From positions 1 to 9,500 of the forward strand of contig CAYXXZ010000100.1 of NCBI GenBank assembly GCA_964469165.1: a stretch of 9,500 bases of DNA, written 5' to 3'. Positions 1 through 6,093 of this stretch are shown in pieces. Under the pieces are notes generated by a model. That model searched no databases. It saw only the letters and a program-made list of their open reading frames with translations, and was not told where the DNA came from. Position 1 is the stretch's first letter. The number at the start of each line of letters is the position of its first letter. Source of the DNA: CAYXXZ01 sp964469165. Its GTDB lineage: Bacteria; Pseudomonadota; Gammaproteobacteria; Pseudomonadales; Porticoccaceae. The translations under genes were made by a program, and so were the position numbers.

Positions 1-182
1 CCATAGTCGACAAAGGCGGCTTCCAGGCTGGGTTCGACCCGGGCGATGCGGCCCTTGTAGATATTGGCTTTCTTCTGCGCGCGGGCGCGGTTTTCAATGT
101 CGAGGTCGTAGAGGCGTTGGCCATCTACGAGGGCCACGCGCAGCTCTTCGGGCTGCGTGGCATTGATAAGCATTCTTTTCAT
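1..182 (-). CDS. rne: Ribonuclease E, N-terminal fragment (runs off the left edge)
   Basis: RNase E is the endonuclease that starts mRNA decay and matures rRNA and tRNA, and it scaffolds the degradosome at the inner membrane. Only the first 60 codons are in the window. They begin MKRMLINATQPEELRVAL and continue VDGQRLYDLDIENRAR, the near-invariant RNase E opening. KKANIYKGRIARVEPSLEA, running into AFVDYG, is the first half of the S1 RNA-binding domain. RNase G opens differently (MTAELLVN type), so rne is preferred. The start is the ATG at 182-180. A Shine-Dalgarno AAGGA (complement of 191-195) lies 8 nt upstream, inside the small palindrome CCTTTAAGG (192-200). A second in-frame ATG at codon 4 is less likely. 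The gene is divergent from rluC, as in E. coli and Pseudomonas. Confidence 0.96.
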   Translation of the reverse strand, partial: MKRMLINATQPEELRVALVDGQRLYDLDIENRARAQKKANIYKGRIARVEPSLEAAFVDY

Positions 183-499
183 CTGTCGTATCCTTAAAGG
201 TAGCTGGAAGACGCCAGAGAAAGCCCTGCGAATCGGGAAGGGATTTGTGGTGGAAACCAGAACACAGTCAGCGCCCCGGTCGACAACGACGGAAGCGCTT
301 CAAGATCAATGCGAAGGTCTGCGGATATTCATCAAAACGTCGCGCTTCAGCTCTCTTTTGTGTCAGTGGACTTTCTGTTTCCGTTCAAGTAACAATGCTT
401 TTCCGCGAGATGCCGCCTTGGGCTTGGTTCGTGCTGCCAGCAGCGTGTTGCCGATAAAAATGCCGTGTGTTCGGCGTGGGCTGGGCATCCGGCGATGGG

Positions 500-528
500 A
501 TAAAAGTACTTTCTACAAATCCTGCCAA
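500..528 (-). promoter_or_regulatory. Candidate sigma70 promoter for rne (proximal)
   Basis: Read on the minus strand, TTGGCA (528-523, 5/6 match to the -35 consensus) is followed after exactly 17 nt by TTTTAT (505-500, 4/6 match to the -10). Transcription would start near 493, giving a leader of about 310 nt before the rne ATG, close to the length known for E. coli rne. The sequence match is direct; promoter activity is inferred. Confidence 0.45.
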
Positions 529-530
529 TC

Positions 531-559
531 GTTACAGGGCTACTTCTGGCGCCTGCCAA
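531..559 (-). promoter_or_regulatory. Candidate second, upstream rne promoter
   Basis: On the minus strand TTGGCA (559-554) is followed after 17 nt by TGTAAC (536-531, 4/6 match to the -10). The -35 lies in a 10-nt box, GATTGGCAGG, identical to the one containing the -35 of the proximal promoter 31 bp away. Tandem promoters fit rne, which has several in E. coli, but this one is weaker and rests only on sequence match. Confidence 0.3.
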
Positions 560-770
560 TCAATGTCGATTTTGGCGAAGTTTGCCGGGATCTCCGTCAA
601 ACATCTTGTAAATATGTCCGTCTCGTTACGGTTCGCTTACATTTTGTGGCGGCTCCCGGGCAACACAATTGGTTGGAGGACTTCGCGCCACGGCGAGATG
701 CTATCAAGGATTTGCTTTTTGATCAATGAGATAGCGCCAGTCGGCGCGGGTTCTTCAAAGGTGTGTGAAC

Positions 771-779
771 TGGTAACAT
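771..779 (+). promoter_or_regulatory. Candidate extended -10 element for rluC
   Basis: TGG-TAACAT at 771-779 matches the extended -10 pattern TGn followed by a 4/6 match to TATAAT. No good -35 lies 16-18 nt upstream (TTCTTC at 751-756 is poor), as is usual for extended -10 promoters. Transcription would start near 786, leaving a leader of about 26 nt. This is the best match I found between 530 and 811, but it is weak. Confidence 0.25.
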
Positions 780-811
780 TGCGCTCTTGGTGAATGTAGG
801 AAAAATGAGGC

Positions 812-1759
812 ATGGCAACGGGTGAGCCGACAGGTAGCGAGACGGGCGTGCGGCTCATCACCATCTCGGAAGATGAGGCCGGGCAGCGAATCGACAACTT
901 TTTGCTCGCGCGCCTCAAGGGCGTGCCCAAATCCCGTATTTATCGCCTGTTGCGCAAGGGCGAGGTGCGCGTCAACAAGGGGCGCATCAAGCCGGAGTAC
1001 CGCCTCGCGGCGGGCGACAGCGTTCGCGTCCCGCCGATTCGCGTGGCGGAGGGCAGGGACGTGCCGGCACCTGGTCTGGCGTTGCGCGCCCATCTCGAAA
1101 GCAGCGTGCTGTTCGAAAATGGCGAGTTGTTGGTGATCAACAAGCCGCAGGGGCTTGCCGTGCACGGCGGCAGCGGCGTCAGTCTCGGGCTCATCGAGGC
1201 GCTGCGCGCGACGCGCCCCGGGCAGACGCTCGAACTGGTGCACCGCCTGGACAAGGGCACCTCGGGCTGTCTCCTGATCGCGAAGAAGCGCGCTGCGCTG
1301 CGCGCCCTGCAGAATCAATTGCGCGATCATGAGGTGGAAAAGATCTATCTGGCGCTGGTGGACGGCGTCTGGCCGAAGGGACTGGATGTGATCGATGCAC
1401 CGCTCGACAAGGTGTCGGTGGCGTCGGGCGAGAATTTCGTGCGCGCCAGCCGCGATGGCAAGAACGCCGTGACCCGGTTTCGGATACACAAGCGCTACGC
1501 GGACATGACGATGCTGGAGGTTGCCCTGGAAACTGGCCGTACCCACCAGATCCGGGTTCACTGCCAGCTGGCCGGCCATCCCCTGTTGGGCGATGACAAA
1601 TACGGCAGCGATGCGCGCAATGAGGAGATGCGCAAGCGCGGTCTGAAGCGCATTTTTCTTCACGCCCACCGCCTCTGCTTCGCGATTCCTTCGAGTGGTG
1701 AGCAGTACTGTGTGGAAGCGCCGCTGCCTGCCGATCTGGCGGCGGTGCTGGGAGACTGA
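812..1759 (+). CDS. rluC: 23S rRNA pseudouridine synthase RluC
   Basis: RluC isomerises uridines 955, 2504 and 2580 (E. coli numbering) of 23S rRNA to pseudouridine, near the peptidyl-transferase centre. The protein has 315 residues, against 319 in E. coli. An S4-like RNA-binding domain spans about residues 20-80 (DEAGQRIDNFLL, KSRIYRLLRKGEVRVNKGR). The RsuA/RluA catalytic domain follows. LVHRLDKGTSG carries the catalytic Asp147, then come LLIAKK (154-159) and GRTHQIRVH (242-250), and LAGHPLLGDDKYG (253-265) completes the family pattern. RluD has the same fold, but position opposite rne and the N-terminal sequence point to RluC. The ATG at 812 has a weak TAGGA 10 nt upstream; a GTG at 822 is another in-frame-independent start and is not used. 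The stop is one base before the start of the HAD gene, so the two are probably co-transcribed and coupled. Confidence 0.95.
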   Translation: MATGEPTGSETGVRLITISEDEAGQRIDNFLLARLKGVPKSRIYRLLRKGEVRVNKGRIKPEYRLAAGDSVRVPPIRVAEGRDVPAPGLALRAHLESSVLFENGELLVINKPQGLAVHGGSGVSLGLIEALRATRPGQTLELVHRLDKGTSGCLLIAKKRAALRALQNQLRDHEVEKIYLALVDGVWPKGLDVIDAPLDKVSVASGENFVRASRDGKNAVTRFRIHKRYADMTMLEVALETGRTHQIRVHCQLAGHPLLGDDKYGSDARNEEMRKRGLKRIFLHAHRLCFAIPSSGEQYCVEAPLPADLAAVLGD

Positions 1760-1760
1760 T

Positions 1761-2408
1761 GTGAGCAAGGCTTTCGGTTTGCTGGTATTCGATTGGGATG
1801 GCACCTTGGTCGATTCGCTGGAGCGCATCGTCACCTGTTTGCGGGTGTCCGCCGCTGAGCTCGGTCTGCCCGTGCCTTCGCCGGAGGACAGCCGCGACAT
1901 CATCGGGTTGGGGTTGCCTCAGGCCCTGGCCCGGCTTTTTCCTTCGGCGAAGAAGGAGGATTTCATCGCGCTGCGGGAATGCTATTCAAAAAACTTTCAG
2001 GATATCGATCGGGAGCCGGCACCTTTTTACGACACGGTGCGCGACACGCTGGACGAGCTGAAGAGCAGGGGCTATCTGCTGGCGGTGGCAACCGGCAAGA
2101 GTCGGCGGGGCCTGGATCGTGCATTGCGCGGGCACGGACTCGAAGGCTTTTTCGATGCCAGCCGCTGTGCCGACGAAACCTCGTCCAAGCCCGATCCCAG
2201 GATGCTTTTCGAGTTGCTGGCGCACTTCGATCTTCCGGCCCAGTCCGCATGCATGGTGGGCGACACCGAGTTCGACATGGATATGGCGGCGCGCGCGGGT
2301 GTGGCGCGCATCGGTGTCAGTTACGGCGCCCACGGCGGAGACCGGCTCCATGGCTATGACCTGCGGGGCTGCGCGGCGATCTTCAATGAGATTCTCGCCT
2401 GGATTTGA
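1761..2408 (+). CDS. HAD-superfamily hydrolase, phosphoglycolate-phosphatase-like
   Basis: This is a haloacid-dehalogenase phosphatase of 215 residues, probably cytoplasmic and Mg-dependent. Motif I is DWDGTLVDS (Asp11 nucleophile, Asp13 acid/base). Motif II is the Thr of VATGKS (Thr111), motif III is Lys143 in SSKPDP, and motif IV is GDTEFDMD (Asp168, Asp172). A small helical C1 cap lies between residues about 16 and 85, as in the Gph/PGP group. The physiological substrate cannot be read from sequence; phosphoglycolate or another small phosphomonoester is a family-level guess. The frame is open back to 1695, but that extension lies inside rluC. I chose the GTG at 1761, which has GGGAG (1750-1754) 6 nt upstream and starts one base after the rluC stop. 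The equivalent Pseudomonas gene lies in the same place after rluC. No intrinsic terminator follows; the next element is a REPIN. Confidence 0.9.
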   Translation: MSKAFGLLVFDWDGTLVDSLERIVTCLRVSAAELGLPVPSPEDSRDIIGLGLPQALARLFPSAKKEDFIALRECYSKNFQDIDREPAPFYDTVRDTLDELKSRGYLLAVATGKSRRGLDRALRGHGLEGFFDASRCADETSSKPDPRMLFELLAHFDLPAQSACMVGDTEFDMDMAARAGVARIGVSYGAHGGDRLHGYDLRGCAAIFNEILAWI

Positions 2409-2471
2409 CGTGCTGGTAAGTCGACCGCAGCACTGCCGGGAAGGTTTCCTGCGGGGATATGCCGGTGCGGA

Positions 2472-2533
2472 TGTGGGAGCTTGCCCGCAAGCGACAAATC
2501 TTGATGGCTGTCGCTTGCGGGCAAGCTCCTACA
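2472..2533. repeat. REPIN: inverted pair of REP elements between convergent HAD and maf genes
   Basis: Two 25-nt arms, 2472-2496 and 2509-2533, are inverted copies of one another with 24 of 25 positions identical, and they flank a 12-nt loop. Each arm starts at its outer end with TGTGGGAGC or TGTAGGAGC, contains the inner palindrome GCTTGC-CC-GCAAGC, and ends in GCGACA at the loop. A GTAG/GTGG head next to an imperfect palindrome is the standard form of REP elements mobilised by RAYT (IS200-like Y1) transposases, and two in inverted order form a REPIN. As RNA, the pair would fold into one long hairpin. Neither neighbouring gene has a canonical terminator, so this structure could define both 3' ends; that last point is inference. 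Confidence 0.88.
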
Positions 2534-2601
2534 GGGTACTTCTTTTGAAGAGTCCAGCTTAAAGCTCAACCAGCCACAGTCCGAGCTGCCGCCGTGTAAA
2601 G

Positions 2602-3183
2602 CTATAACACCGCAATCCCGGCAGCGCGCAGCATGGTACACAGCGCGATCAAGGGCAGGCCGATAAGGGCGCTCGGGTCGTCGCTTTCGATTCGCTCGAA
2701 AAGTGCGATGCCGAGACCTTCAACCTTGAAACTGCCGGCACAGCCATAGGGCTCTTCGCGCAGCAGGTAGTTGCGGATCTGCGTTTCCCCCAACTCGCGA
2801 AACAGGACGCGGGTGGTGTCGGTGTGCTGCTGACAGTGGCCAGTTTCGCTGTCGTAGAGAGCCACGGAAGTGAAAAAGGTCACTGTGGACCCGGACGCGG
2901 CGCGCAATTGGCGGCTGGCGCGTTCGAAGTTGCCGGGCTTGCCGATGAACTGGCCGTCGAGTGAAGCAACCTGGTCGGAGCCGATGATGAGGTGGGCGGG
3001 AAATTTGGTGGCGGCGGCGCGGGCCTTGGCATCCGCCAGGCGCGCCGAGAGTTGATCGGGAAGCTCCTGGGGCAGAGGGCTCTCATCGATATCGGGCGCC
3101 ATGCAGGTATAAGGTATGGCGAGCCGTTCCAGAAGCTGGCGCCGATAGAGAGACGTGGAGGCGAGAACCAGGGGTTTCGGCAT
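2602..3183 (-). CDS. yceF: Maf-family nucleoside triphosphate pyrophosphatase (YceF type)
   Basis: Maf proteins are cytoplasmic pyrophosphatases that hydrolyse non-canonical or modified NTPs to the monophosphate. The YceF branch prefers 7-methyl-GTP in E. coli. The product has 193 residues (E. coli YceF 194). Visible motifs are LASTSLYRRQLLERL (7-21), the DIDE block (31-34), GSDQV with the catalytic Asp70 (69-72), GKPGN (81-85), and YGCAGSFKVEGLGIALFE (146-163). The CAGSFK-EGLGI stretch is the YceF rather than the dTTP/UTP-Maf signature. The ATG at 3183-3181 has GAGGT (complement of 3192-3196) 8 nt upstream. The gene is convergent with the HAD gene and divergent from yceD, as in E. coli and Pseudomonas. 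In Pseudomonas an sppA-like peptidase gene lies between HAD and maf; it is absent here. Confidence 0.94.
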   Translation of the reverse strand: MPKPLVLASTSLYRRQLLERLAIPYTCMAPDIDESPLPQELPDQLSARLADAKARAAATKFPAHLIIGSDQVASLDGQFIGKPGNFERASRQLRAASGSTVTFFTSVALYDSETGHCQQHTDTTRVLFRELGETQIRNYLLREEPYGCAGSFKVEGLGIALFERIESDDPSALIGLPLIALCTMLRAAGIAVL

Positions 3184-3218
3184 GTCGTGTTACCTCGTGT
3201 TGCGGGCCTGCGCAAGCG

Positions 3219-3227
3219 AGTTTAGCA
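3219..3227 (-). promoter_or_regulatory. Candidate extended -10 element for maf/yceF
   Basis: On the minus strand TGC-TAAACT (3227-3219) is an extended -10 with a 4/6 core match. There is no convincing -35 at the right distance. Start of transcription would fall near 3212, about 29 nt before the maf ATG and just upstream of its Shine-Dalgarno. Weak; given because it is the only candidate on this side of the divergent region. Confidence 0.25.
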
Positions 3228-3297
3228 GCCACTTGCGCGCGATTCGTGGCGGCTTGCCGGGGTAGGCGTCAAAAAGTTGATTTGTAGCGAGATTTTT

Positions 3298-3326
3298 TTG
3301 ACAGAGGTGCTCTTGCCCCCTAGAAT
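3298..3326 (+). promoter_or_regulatory. Strong sigma70 promoter for the yceD-rpmF-plsX-fab unit
   Basis: A perfect -35 TTGACA (3298-3303) is followed after exactly 17 nt by TAGAAT (3321-3326, 5/6 match to the -10). A T-run (3293-3299) and an AT-rich stretch (3270-3297) upstream resemble an UP element. Transcription should start near 3333, about 25 nt before the yceD ATG at 3358. This is the clearest promoter in the window, and it decides the yceD start, because the longest open frame begins upstream of the promoter itself. Confidence 0.88.
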
Positions 3327-3357
3327 TGCGCGCCTGTATGAGACCCGGGATACGTGT

Positions 3358-3855
3358 ATGCAACTGCCCAGGCATGTCGATCCGAGAAAGTTTTGCGCTC
3401 AGGGTGTGCGTTTGCAAGGTTTCATACCCGCGGCAGAGCTGACGCGATTGGCAACAGCGGCCATCGCTGCGGGAGAACGGGTCGAAGTGGAGCTCGATTT
3501 CAGCCAGGATGCTGAGCGCCGCTGTATTCTCGAGGGAAGGTTCTCCCTGACGGCAACCCTGCAATGCCAGCGTTGCCTCGGGCCCTATGACGAAGAGTTG
3601 CAGGAGGCGTTTTGCTTTGCCATCGTCTGGGATGAAGAGCGTGCGGCAGTGTTGCCCAAGCGTTTGGATCCCTGGCTGGTGGCGGAGGAAAGCGCCGATT
3701 TGTATGAACTTGTGGAGGACGAGATTCTCTTGTCGCTGCCCATCGTGGCCTTTCATCCCGAGGACAGCTGCCCCCGGGAAGGCAGTTATTCCACGGGTGA
3801 GGCGGAGCAGAGCAGAGAGAATCCGTTCAATATTCTGGCGCAGCTGAAAAAATAG
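3358..3855 (+). CDS. yceD: YceD / DUF177 family protein, 23S rRNA accumulation protein
   Basis: YceD (DUF177) is a small conserved protein; bacterial and plastid members are linked to 23S rRNA accumulation and large-subunit assembly, but the molecular activity is unsettled. The product has 165 residues. Family marks are the opening MQLPRHVDPRKF, the CxxC pair Cys70/Cys73 in LQCQRCLGPY, the acidic stretch LVEDEILLSLPIVAFH (118-133) followed by Cys138, and the ending NPFNILAQLKK. The CxxC plus His133/Cys138 could bind a metal; this is inference. The frame is open back to 3277, but that codon precedes the promoter, so the ATG at 3358 is used; GGGA at 3347-3350 is 7 nt upstream. yceD directly precedes rpmF, the usual arrangement, 56 bp apart. 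Confidence 0.93.
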   Translation: MQLPRHVDPRKFCAQGVRLQGFIPAAELTRLATAAIAAGERVEVELDFSQDAERRCILEGRFSLTATLQCQRCLGPYDEELQEAFCFAIVWDEERAAVLPKRLDPWLVAEESADLYELVEDEILLSLPIVAFHPEDSCPREGSYSTGEAEQSRENPFNILAQLKK

Positions 3856-3911
3856 TTGCTGCCCTCAACGATTGATTATTTGATTTAAGTGCGTTTGCAC
3901 AGGAGTTAGAC

Positions 3912-4091
3912 ATGGCCGTTCAACAAGACCGTAAGACCCGCTCCAAGCGCGGTATGCGCCGTTCCCACGATGCGCTCTCTGGCCCCACGCTGTCTGTGGA
4001 TCAGGTGTCCGGTGAAAAACACCGCCGCCACCACGTCACGGCCGATGGCTTCTACCGCGGCCGCAAAGTGATCGAATCCGACGACGAATAA
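3912..4091 (+). CDS. rpmF: 50S ribosomal protein L32 (bL32), zinc-free form
   Basis: bL32 is a small protein of the large ribosomal subunit. The 59-residue product starts MAVQQDRKTRSKRGMRRSHD and ends GFYRGRKVIESDDE, matching the basic N-terminus and RRHHV (38-42) core of proteobacterial L32. It contains no cysteine, so it is the C-minus form that lacks the paired CxxC zinc ribbon found in many other bacteria, as in Pseudomonas and E. coli. AGGAG (3901-3905) lies 6 nt before the ATG. A short hairpin GTGC-GTTT-GCAC (3889-3900) sits immediately before the ribosome-binding site. The gene ends 5 nt before the plsX start, so translation of plsX is probably coupled to it. Confidence 0.97.
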   Translation: MAVQQDRKTRSKRGMRRSHDALSGPTLSVDQVSGEKHRRHHVTADGFYRGRKVIESDDE

Positions 4092-4096
4092 AGCAT

Positions 4097-5143
4097 TTGC
4101 CTCTGCACGATTGCTGTCTGGCTGTCGATGCTATGGGTGGGGACGTCGGTCCCCGCCTCGTTGTTCCCTCCGTCCTTTCCGTTCTCGAGCGTTTCCCTCG
4201 TCTGCGTTGCCGACTGTTCGGCGATGAAGGGGTGGTTGCGCCCCTGATGGCAAATGTGCCTGCCGGGGTGCGCGCCCGTATCGATGTCGTGCATTGCTTG
4301 CAACAGGTGAGTATGGATGACAAGCCCGCCCACGCCCTGCGTCACAAGCGCGACTCTTCCATGTGGCGCGCCATCGCCGCCGTTGCCGAGGGGAATGCCC
4401 AGGCCTGTATCAGCGCTGGCAATACCGGCGCGCTGATGGCGATGGGCATGATTCAGATCGGCACCCTGCCGGGCATCGAGCGGCCCGCCATCTGCACGGC
4501 GGTGCCGACGGCCAGGGGCAAGGCGCACCTGCTCGACATGGGCGCCAATATCGGCTGCGATGCCCGGCAGTTGCTGCAGTTCGCCTACATGGCCTCCGCG
4601 ATGGTGGAGACTGTGGAGTCGCTGCCCGCGCCCCGCATCGGGCTGCTCAATGTCGGTCGCGAGGCCGGCAAGGGCGATGCCGTGGTACGGCAGGCGGCGC
4701 AGTTGTTCCGCGACGATCCACACATCAACTACTGCGGTTTTGCCGAGGGCGACGCGATCTTTTCCGGCGATTTCGACATCATCGTGTGCGATGGCTTTGC
4801 CGGCAATGTCGCTTTGAAGAGCACCGAGGGCGCGGCGCGCATGATTGTCGGCCGCCTGCGCGATGAGTTCAGCACCTCCTGGCGCGCCAAACTGGGCGCA
4901 CTGATTGCCAGGCCTTCGCTGCTCAGGCTGCAGAAAATGCTCGATCCCGCCAACTATAATGGCGCCAATCTGCTGGGTCTCGAAGGCACCGTGATCAAGA
5001 GTCACGGCGGCGCCACGCCGGAGGGTTTCGCCAACGCGCTCGAAGTGGCCATTCTCGAGACGGACAAACAGATTCCCCAACGTATTTCGGACAAACTGGC
5101 GCGCATGAGCGTTGCCGCGCCCCTCGATGGAAAAGGTGACTAA
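4097..5143 (+). CDS. plsX: Phosphate acyltransferase PlsX
   Basis: PlsX is a peripheral membrane enzyme that converts acyl-ACP plus phosphate to acyl-phosphate, the acyl donor for PlsY in phospholipid synthesis. The protein has 348 residues. Motifs in order: LAVDAMGGD (8-16), SAGNTGALMAMG (106-117), RPAICTAVPT (129-138), LLDMGANIGCDARQLLQFA (145-163), GLLNVGREAGKGD (182-194), and CDGFAGNVALKSTEG (231-245). The start is odd. No ATG precedes the conserved LAVDAMGGD, and the only suitable codon is TTG at 4097, 5 nt after the rpmF stop with no clear Shine-Dalgarno. Translation by ribosomes finishing rpmF is the likely route (inference). The TAA stop abuts the fabD ATG with no gap. No fabH follows, unlike E. 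coli and like Pseudomonas. Confidence 0.95.
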   Translation: MPLHDCCLAVDAMGGDVGPRLVVPSVLSVLERFPRLRCRLFGDEGVVAPLMANVPAGVRARIDVVHCLQQVSMDDKPAHALRHKRDSSMWRAIAAVAEGNAQACISAGNTGALMAMGMIQIGTLPGIERPAICTAVPTARGKAHLLDMGANIGCDARQLLQFAYMASAMVETVESLPAPRIGLLNVGREAGKGDAVVRQAAQLFRDDPHINYCGFAEGDAIFSGDFDIIVCDGFAGNVALKSTEGAARMIVGRLRDEFSTSWRAKLGALIARPSLLRLQKMLDPANYNGANLLGLEGTVIKSHGGATPEGFANALEVAILETDKQIPQRISDKLARMSVAAPLDGKGD

Positions 5144-6082
5144 ATGAAGAAAGACAACCTGGCCTTCATCTTTCCCGGCCAAGGCTCCCAGAAAATCGGC
5201 ATGCTCGCCGATCTCGCCGCCGCGTACCCGGTCGTGCAAGCCACCTTCGGCGAAGCTTCCGATGCCCTCGGCTACGACATGTGGGACATGATCCAGAACG
5301 GTCAGCAGGAAGATATCAACCTCACGGAGCGTACCCAGCCGATCCTGCTCACTTCCAGTGTCGCGATATGGCGCATTTGGCAGGCGCGCAACGGCGCGGC
5401 GCCGGCACTGCTGGCGGGGCACAGTCTGGGCGAATGGTCTGCGCTGGTTTGTGCCGGTAGCATTGCATTCGCCGATGCCCTCAAGCTGGTGCGCATGCGC
5501 GGCGCCTTCATGCAGGAGGCAGTGCCTTTTGGCGAAGGCGCCATGGCGGCCATCATCGGCATGGATGACGACGTGATTCGCGATGCCTGTACCCAGGCGG
5601 CAGGTGACCAGGTGGTTGCGCCGGTGAACTACAATTCGCCGGGTCAGGTGGTAATCGCCGGCAACGCGGCGGCAGTAGAGAGAGCCATTGCCCTGCTCAA
5701 GGACGCCGGTTGCAAGCGCGCCTTGCCGCTGCCGGTAAGCGCGCCTTTCCACACCTCGTTGATGCGCCCCGCGGCGGATCGCCTGGCGGAGCATATTCAG
5801 GCAACCCCTTTCAAGGCGCCCGCGATCCCGGTTGTGCACAATGTCCACGGGCGCACAGAGGCGGACCCCGATACCATCAAGACGCTGATGATCGAGCAGA
5901 TCTTCCATCCGGTACTCTGGGTCGACTGCATGCAGGCGCTGGTAAAAGGAGATATCGACACCGTGGTCGAATGCGGGCCTGGCAAGGTGTTGGCCGGTCT
6001 GGCCAAGCGCATCGAAAAGAGCATCACGGCCTACACCACGGACGATGTCGACAGCCTGAACAAAGCAATCACTGAACTGTGA
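5144..6082 (+). CDS. fabD: Malonyl-CoA:ACP transacylase FabD
   Basis: FabD moves malonate from malonyl-CoA to the phosphopantetheine arm of AcpP, providing the extender unit for fatty acid synthesis. The product has 312 residues. Conserved elements are FPGQGSQ (10-16), GHSLGEWSA (92-100) with the nucleophile Ser94, MRGAFMQEAVP (118-128) with the carboxylate-binding Arg119, NYNSPGQVVIAG (162-173), PFHTSLM (201-207) with His203, and EQIFHPVLW (251-259) with Gln252. They correspond to Ser92, Arg117, His201 and Gln250 of E. coli FabD, so the active site is complete. The residue after GHSLGE is Trp where Tyr is more usual. The ATG directly follows the plsX stop, and AAGG (5133-5136) 7 nt upstream lies inside the end of plsX. 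Part of the yceD-to-fabG unit. Confidence 0.97.
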   Translation: MKKDNLAFIFPGQGSQKIGMLADLAAAYPVVQATFGEASDALGYDMWDMIQNGQQEDINLTERTQPILLTSSVAIWRIWQARNGAAPALLAGHSLGEWSALVCAGSIAFADALKLVRMRGAFMQEAVPFGEGAMAAIIGMDDDVIRDACTQAAGDQVVAPVNYNSPGQVVIAGNAAAVERAIALLKDAGCKRALPLPVSAPFHTSLMRPAADRLAEHIQATPFKAPAIPVVHNVHGRTEADPDTIKTLMIEQIFHPVLWVDCMQALVKGDIDTVVECGPGKVLAGLAKRIEKSITAYTTDDVDSLNKAITEL

Positions 6083-6087
6083 AGGAG
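6082..6087 (+). promoter_or_regulatory. Ribosome-binding site that fixes the fabG start
   Basis: AAGGAG begins at the last base of the fabD stop codon and lies 6 nt before the ATG at 6094. A GTG at 6079 is in frame and gives a longer product, but it overlaps this site and adds five residues not seen in the family. Confidence 0.85.
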
Positions 6088-6093
6088 AGCGCA

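Larger units (their letters stand above)
183..811. other. Long divergent non-coding region between rne and rluC
   Basis: This stretch of 629 bases holds no convincing gene. Frames stay open in places, but the translations are unlike any family I know and one of them begins antisense to rne. By analogy with E. coli, where rne has a 5' leader of roughly 360 nt through which RNase E controls its own mRNA, the part nearest rne is probably a long structured leader. Two promoter-like sites on the minus strand (500-528 and 531-559) would give leaders of about 310 to 345 nt. Small hairpins are visible, for example GCGCC-AGTC-GGCGC at 734-747 and GCTGC/GCAGC near 434-445. I cannot assign any of them to the E. 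coli rne hairpins by eye. The rluC end has an extended -10 element at 771-779. Confidence 0.7.

Noticed and set aside
157..729. A plus-strand open frame of 190 codons across the rne-rluC gap
   Set aside because: It begins antisense to rne, crosses the predicted rne leader and promoters, has no family-like motif, and its Arg/Cys/Ser-rich composition is not protein-like. A conserved homologue with synonymous-rate bias would revive it.
805..825. Six-codon open frame ATG-AGG-CAT overlapping the rluC start
   Set aside because: Too short to support as a leader peptide, no distinctive residues, and it can occur by chance.
1695..1760. A 22-residue N-terminal extension of the HAD protein
   Set aside because: It overlaps the end of rluC in another frame, is not HAD-like, and the GTG at 1761 has a well-placed GGGAG.
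755..1903. A minus-strand open frame of 382 codons antisense to rluC and the start of the HAD gene
   Set aside because: Antisense to clear rluC and HAD motifs; no recognisable domain, and it spans the junction of two real genes.
2472..2533. REP pair as a CRISPR array or attachment site
   Set aside because: There are only two copies, they are inverted rather than direct, and the spacer is 12 nt; the pattern fits REP elements.
3277..3357. A 27-residue N-terminal extension of yceD
   Set aside because: It starts upstream of and runs through a near-consensus promoter, and the family begins at MQLPRHVDPRKF.
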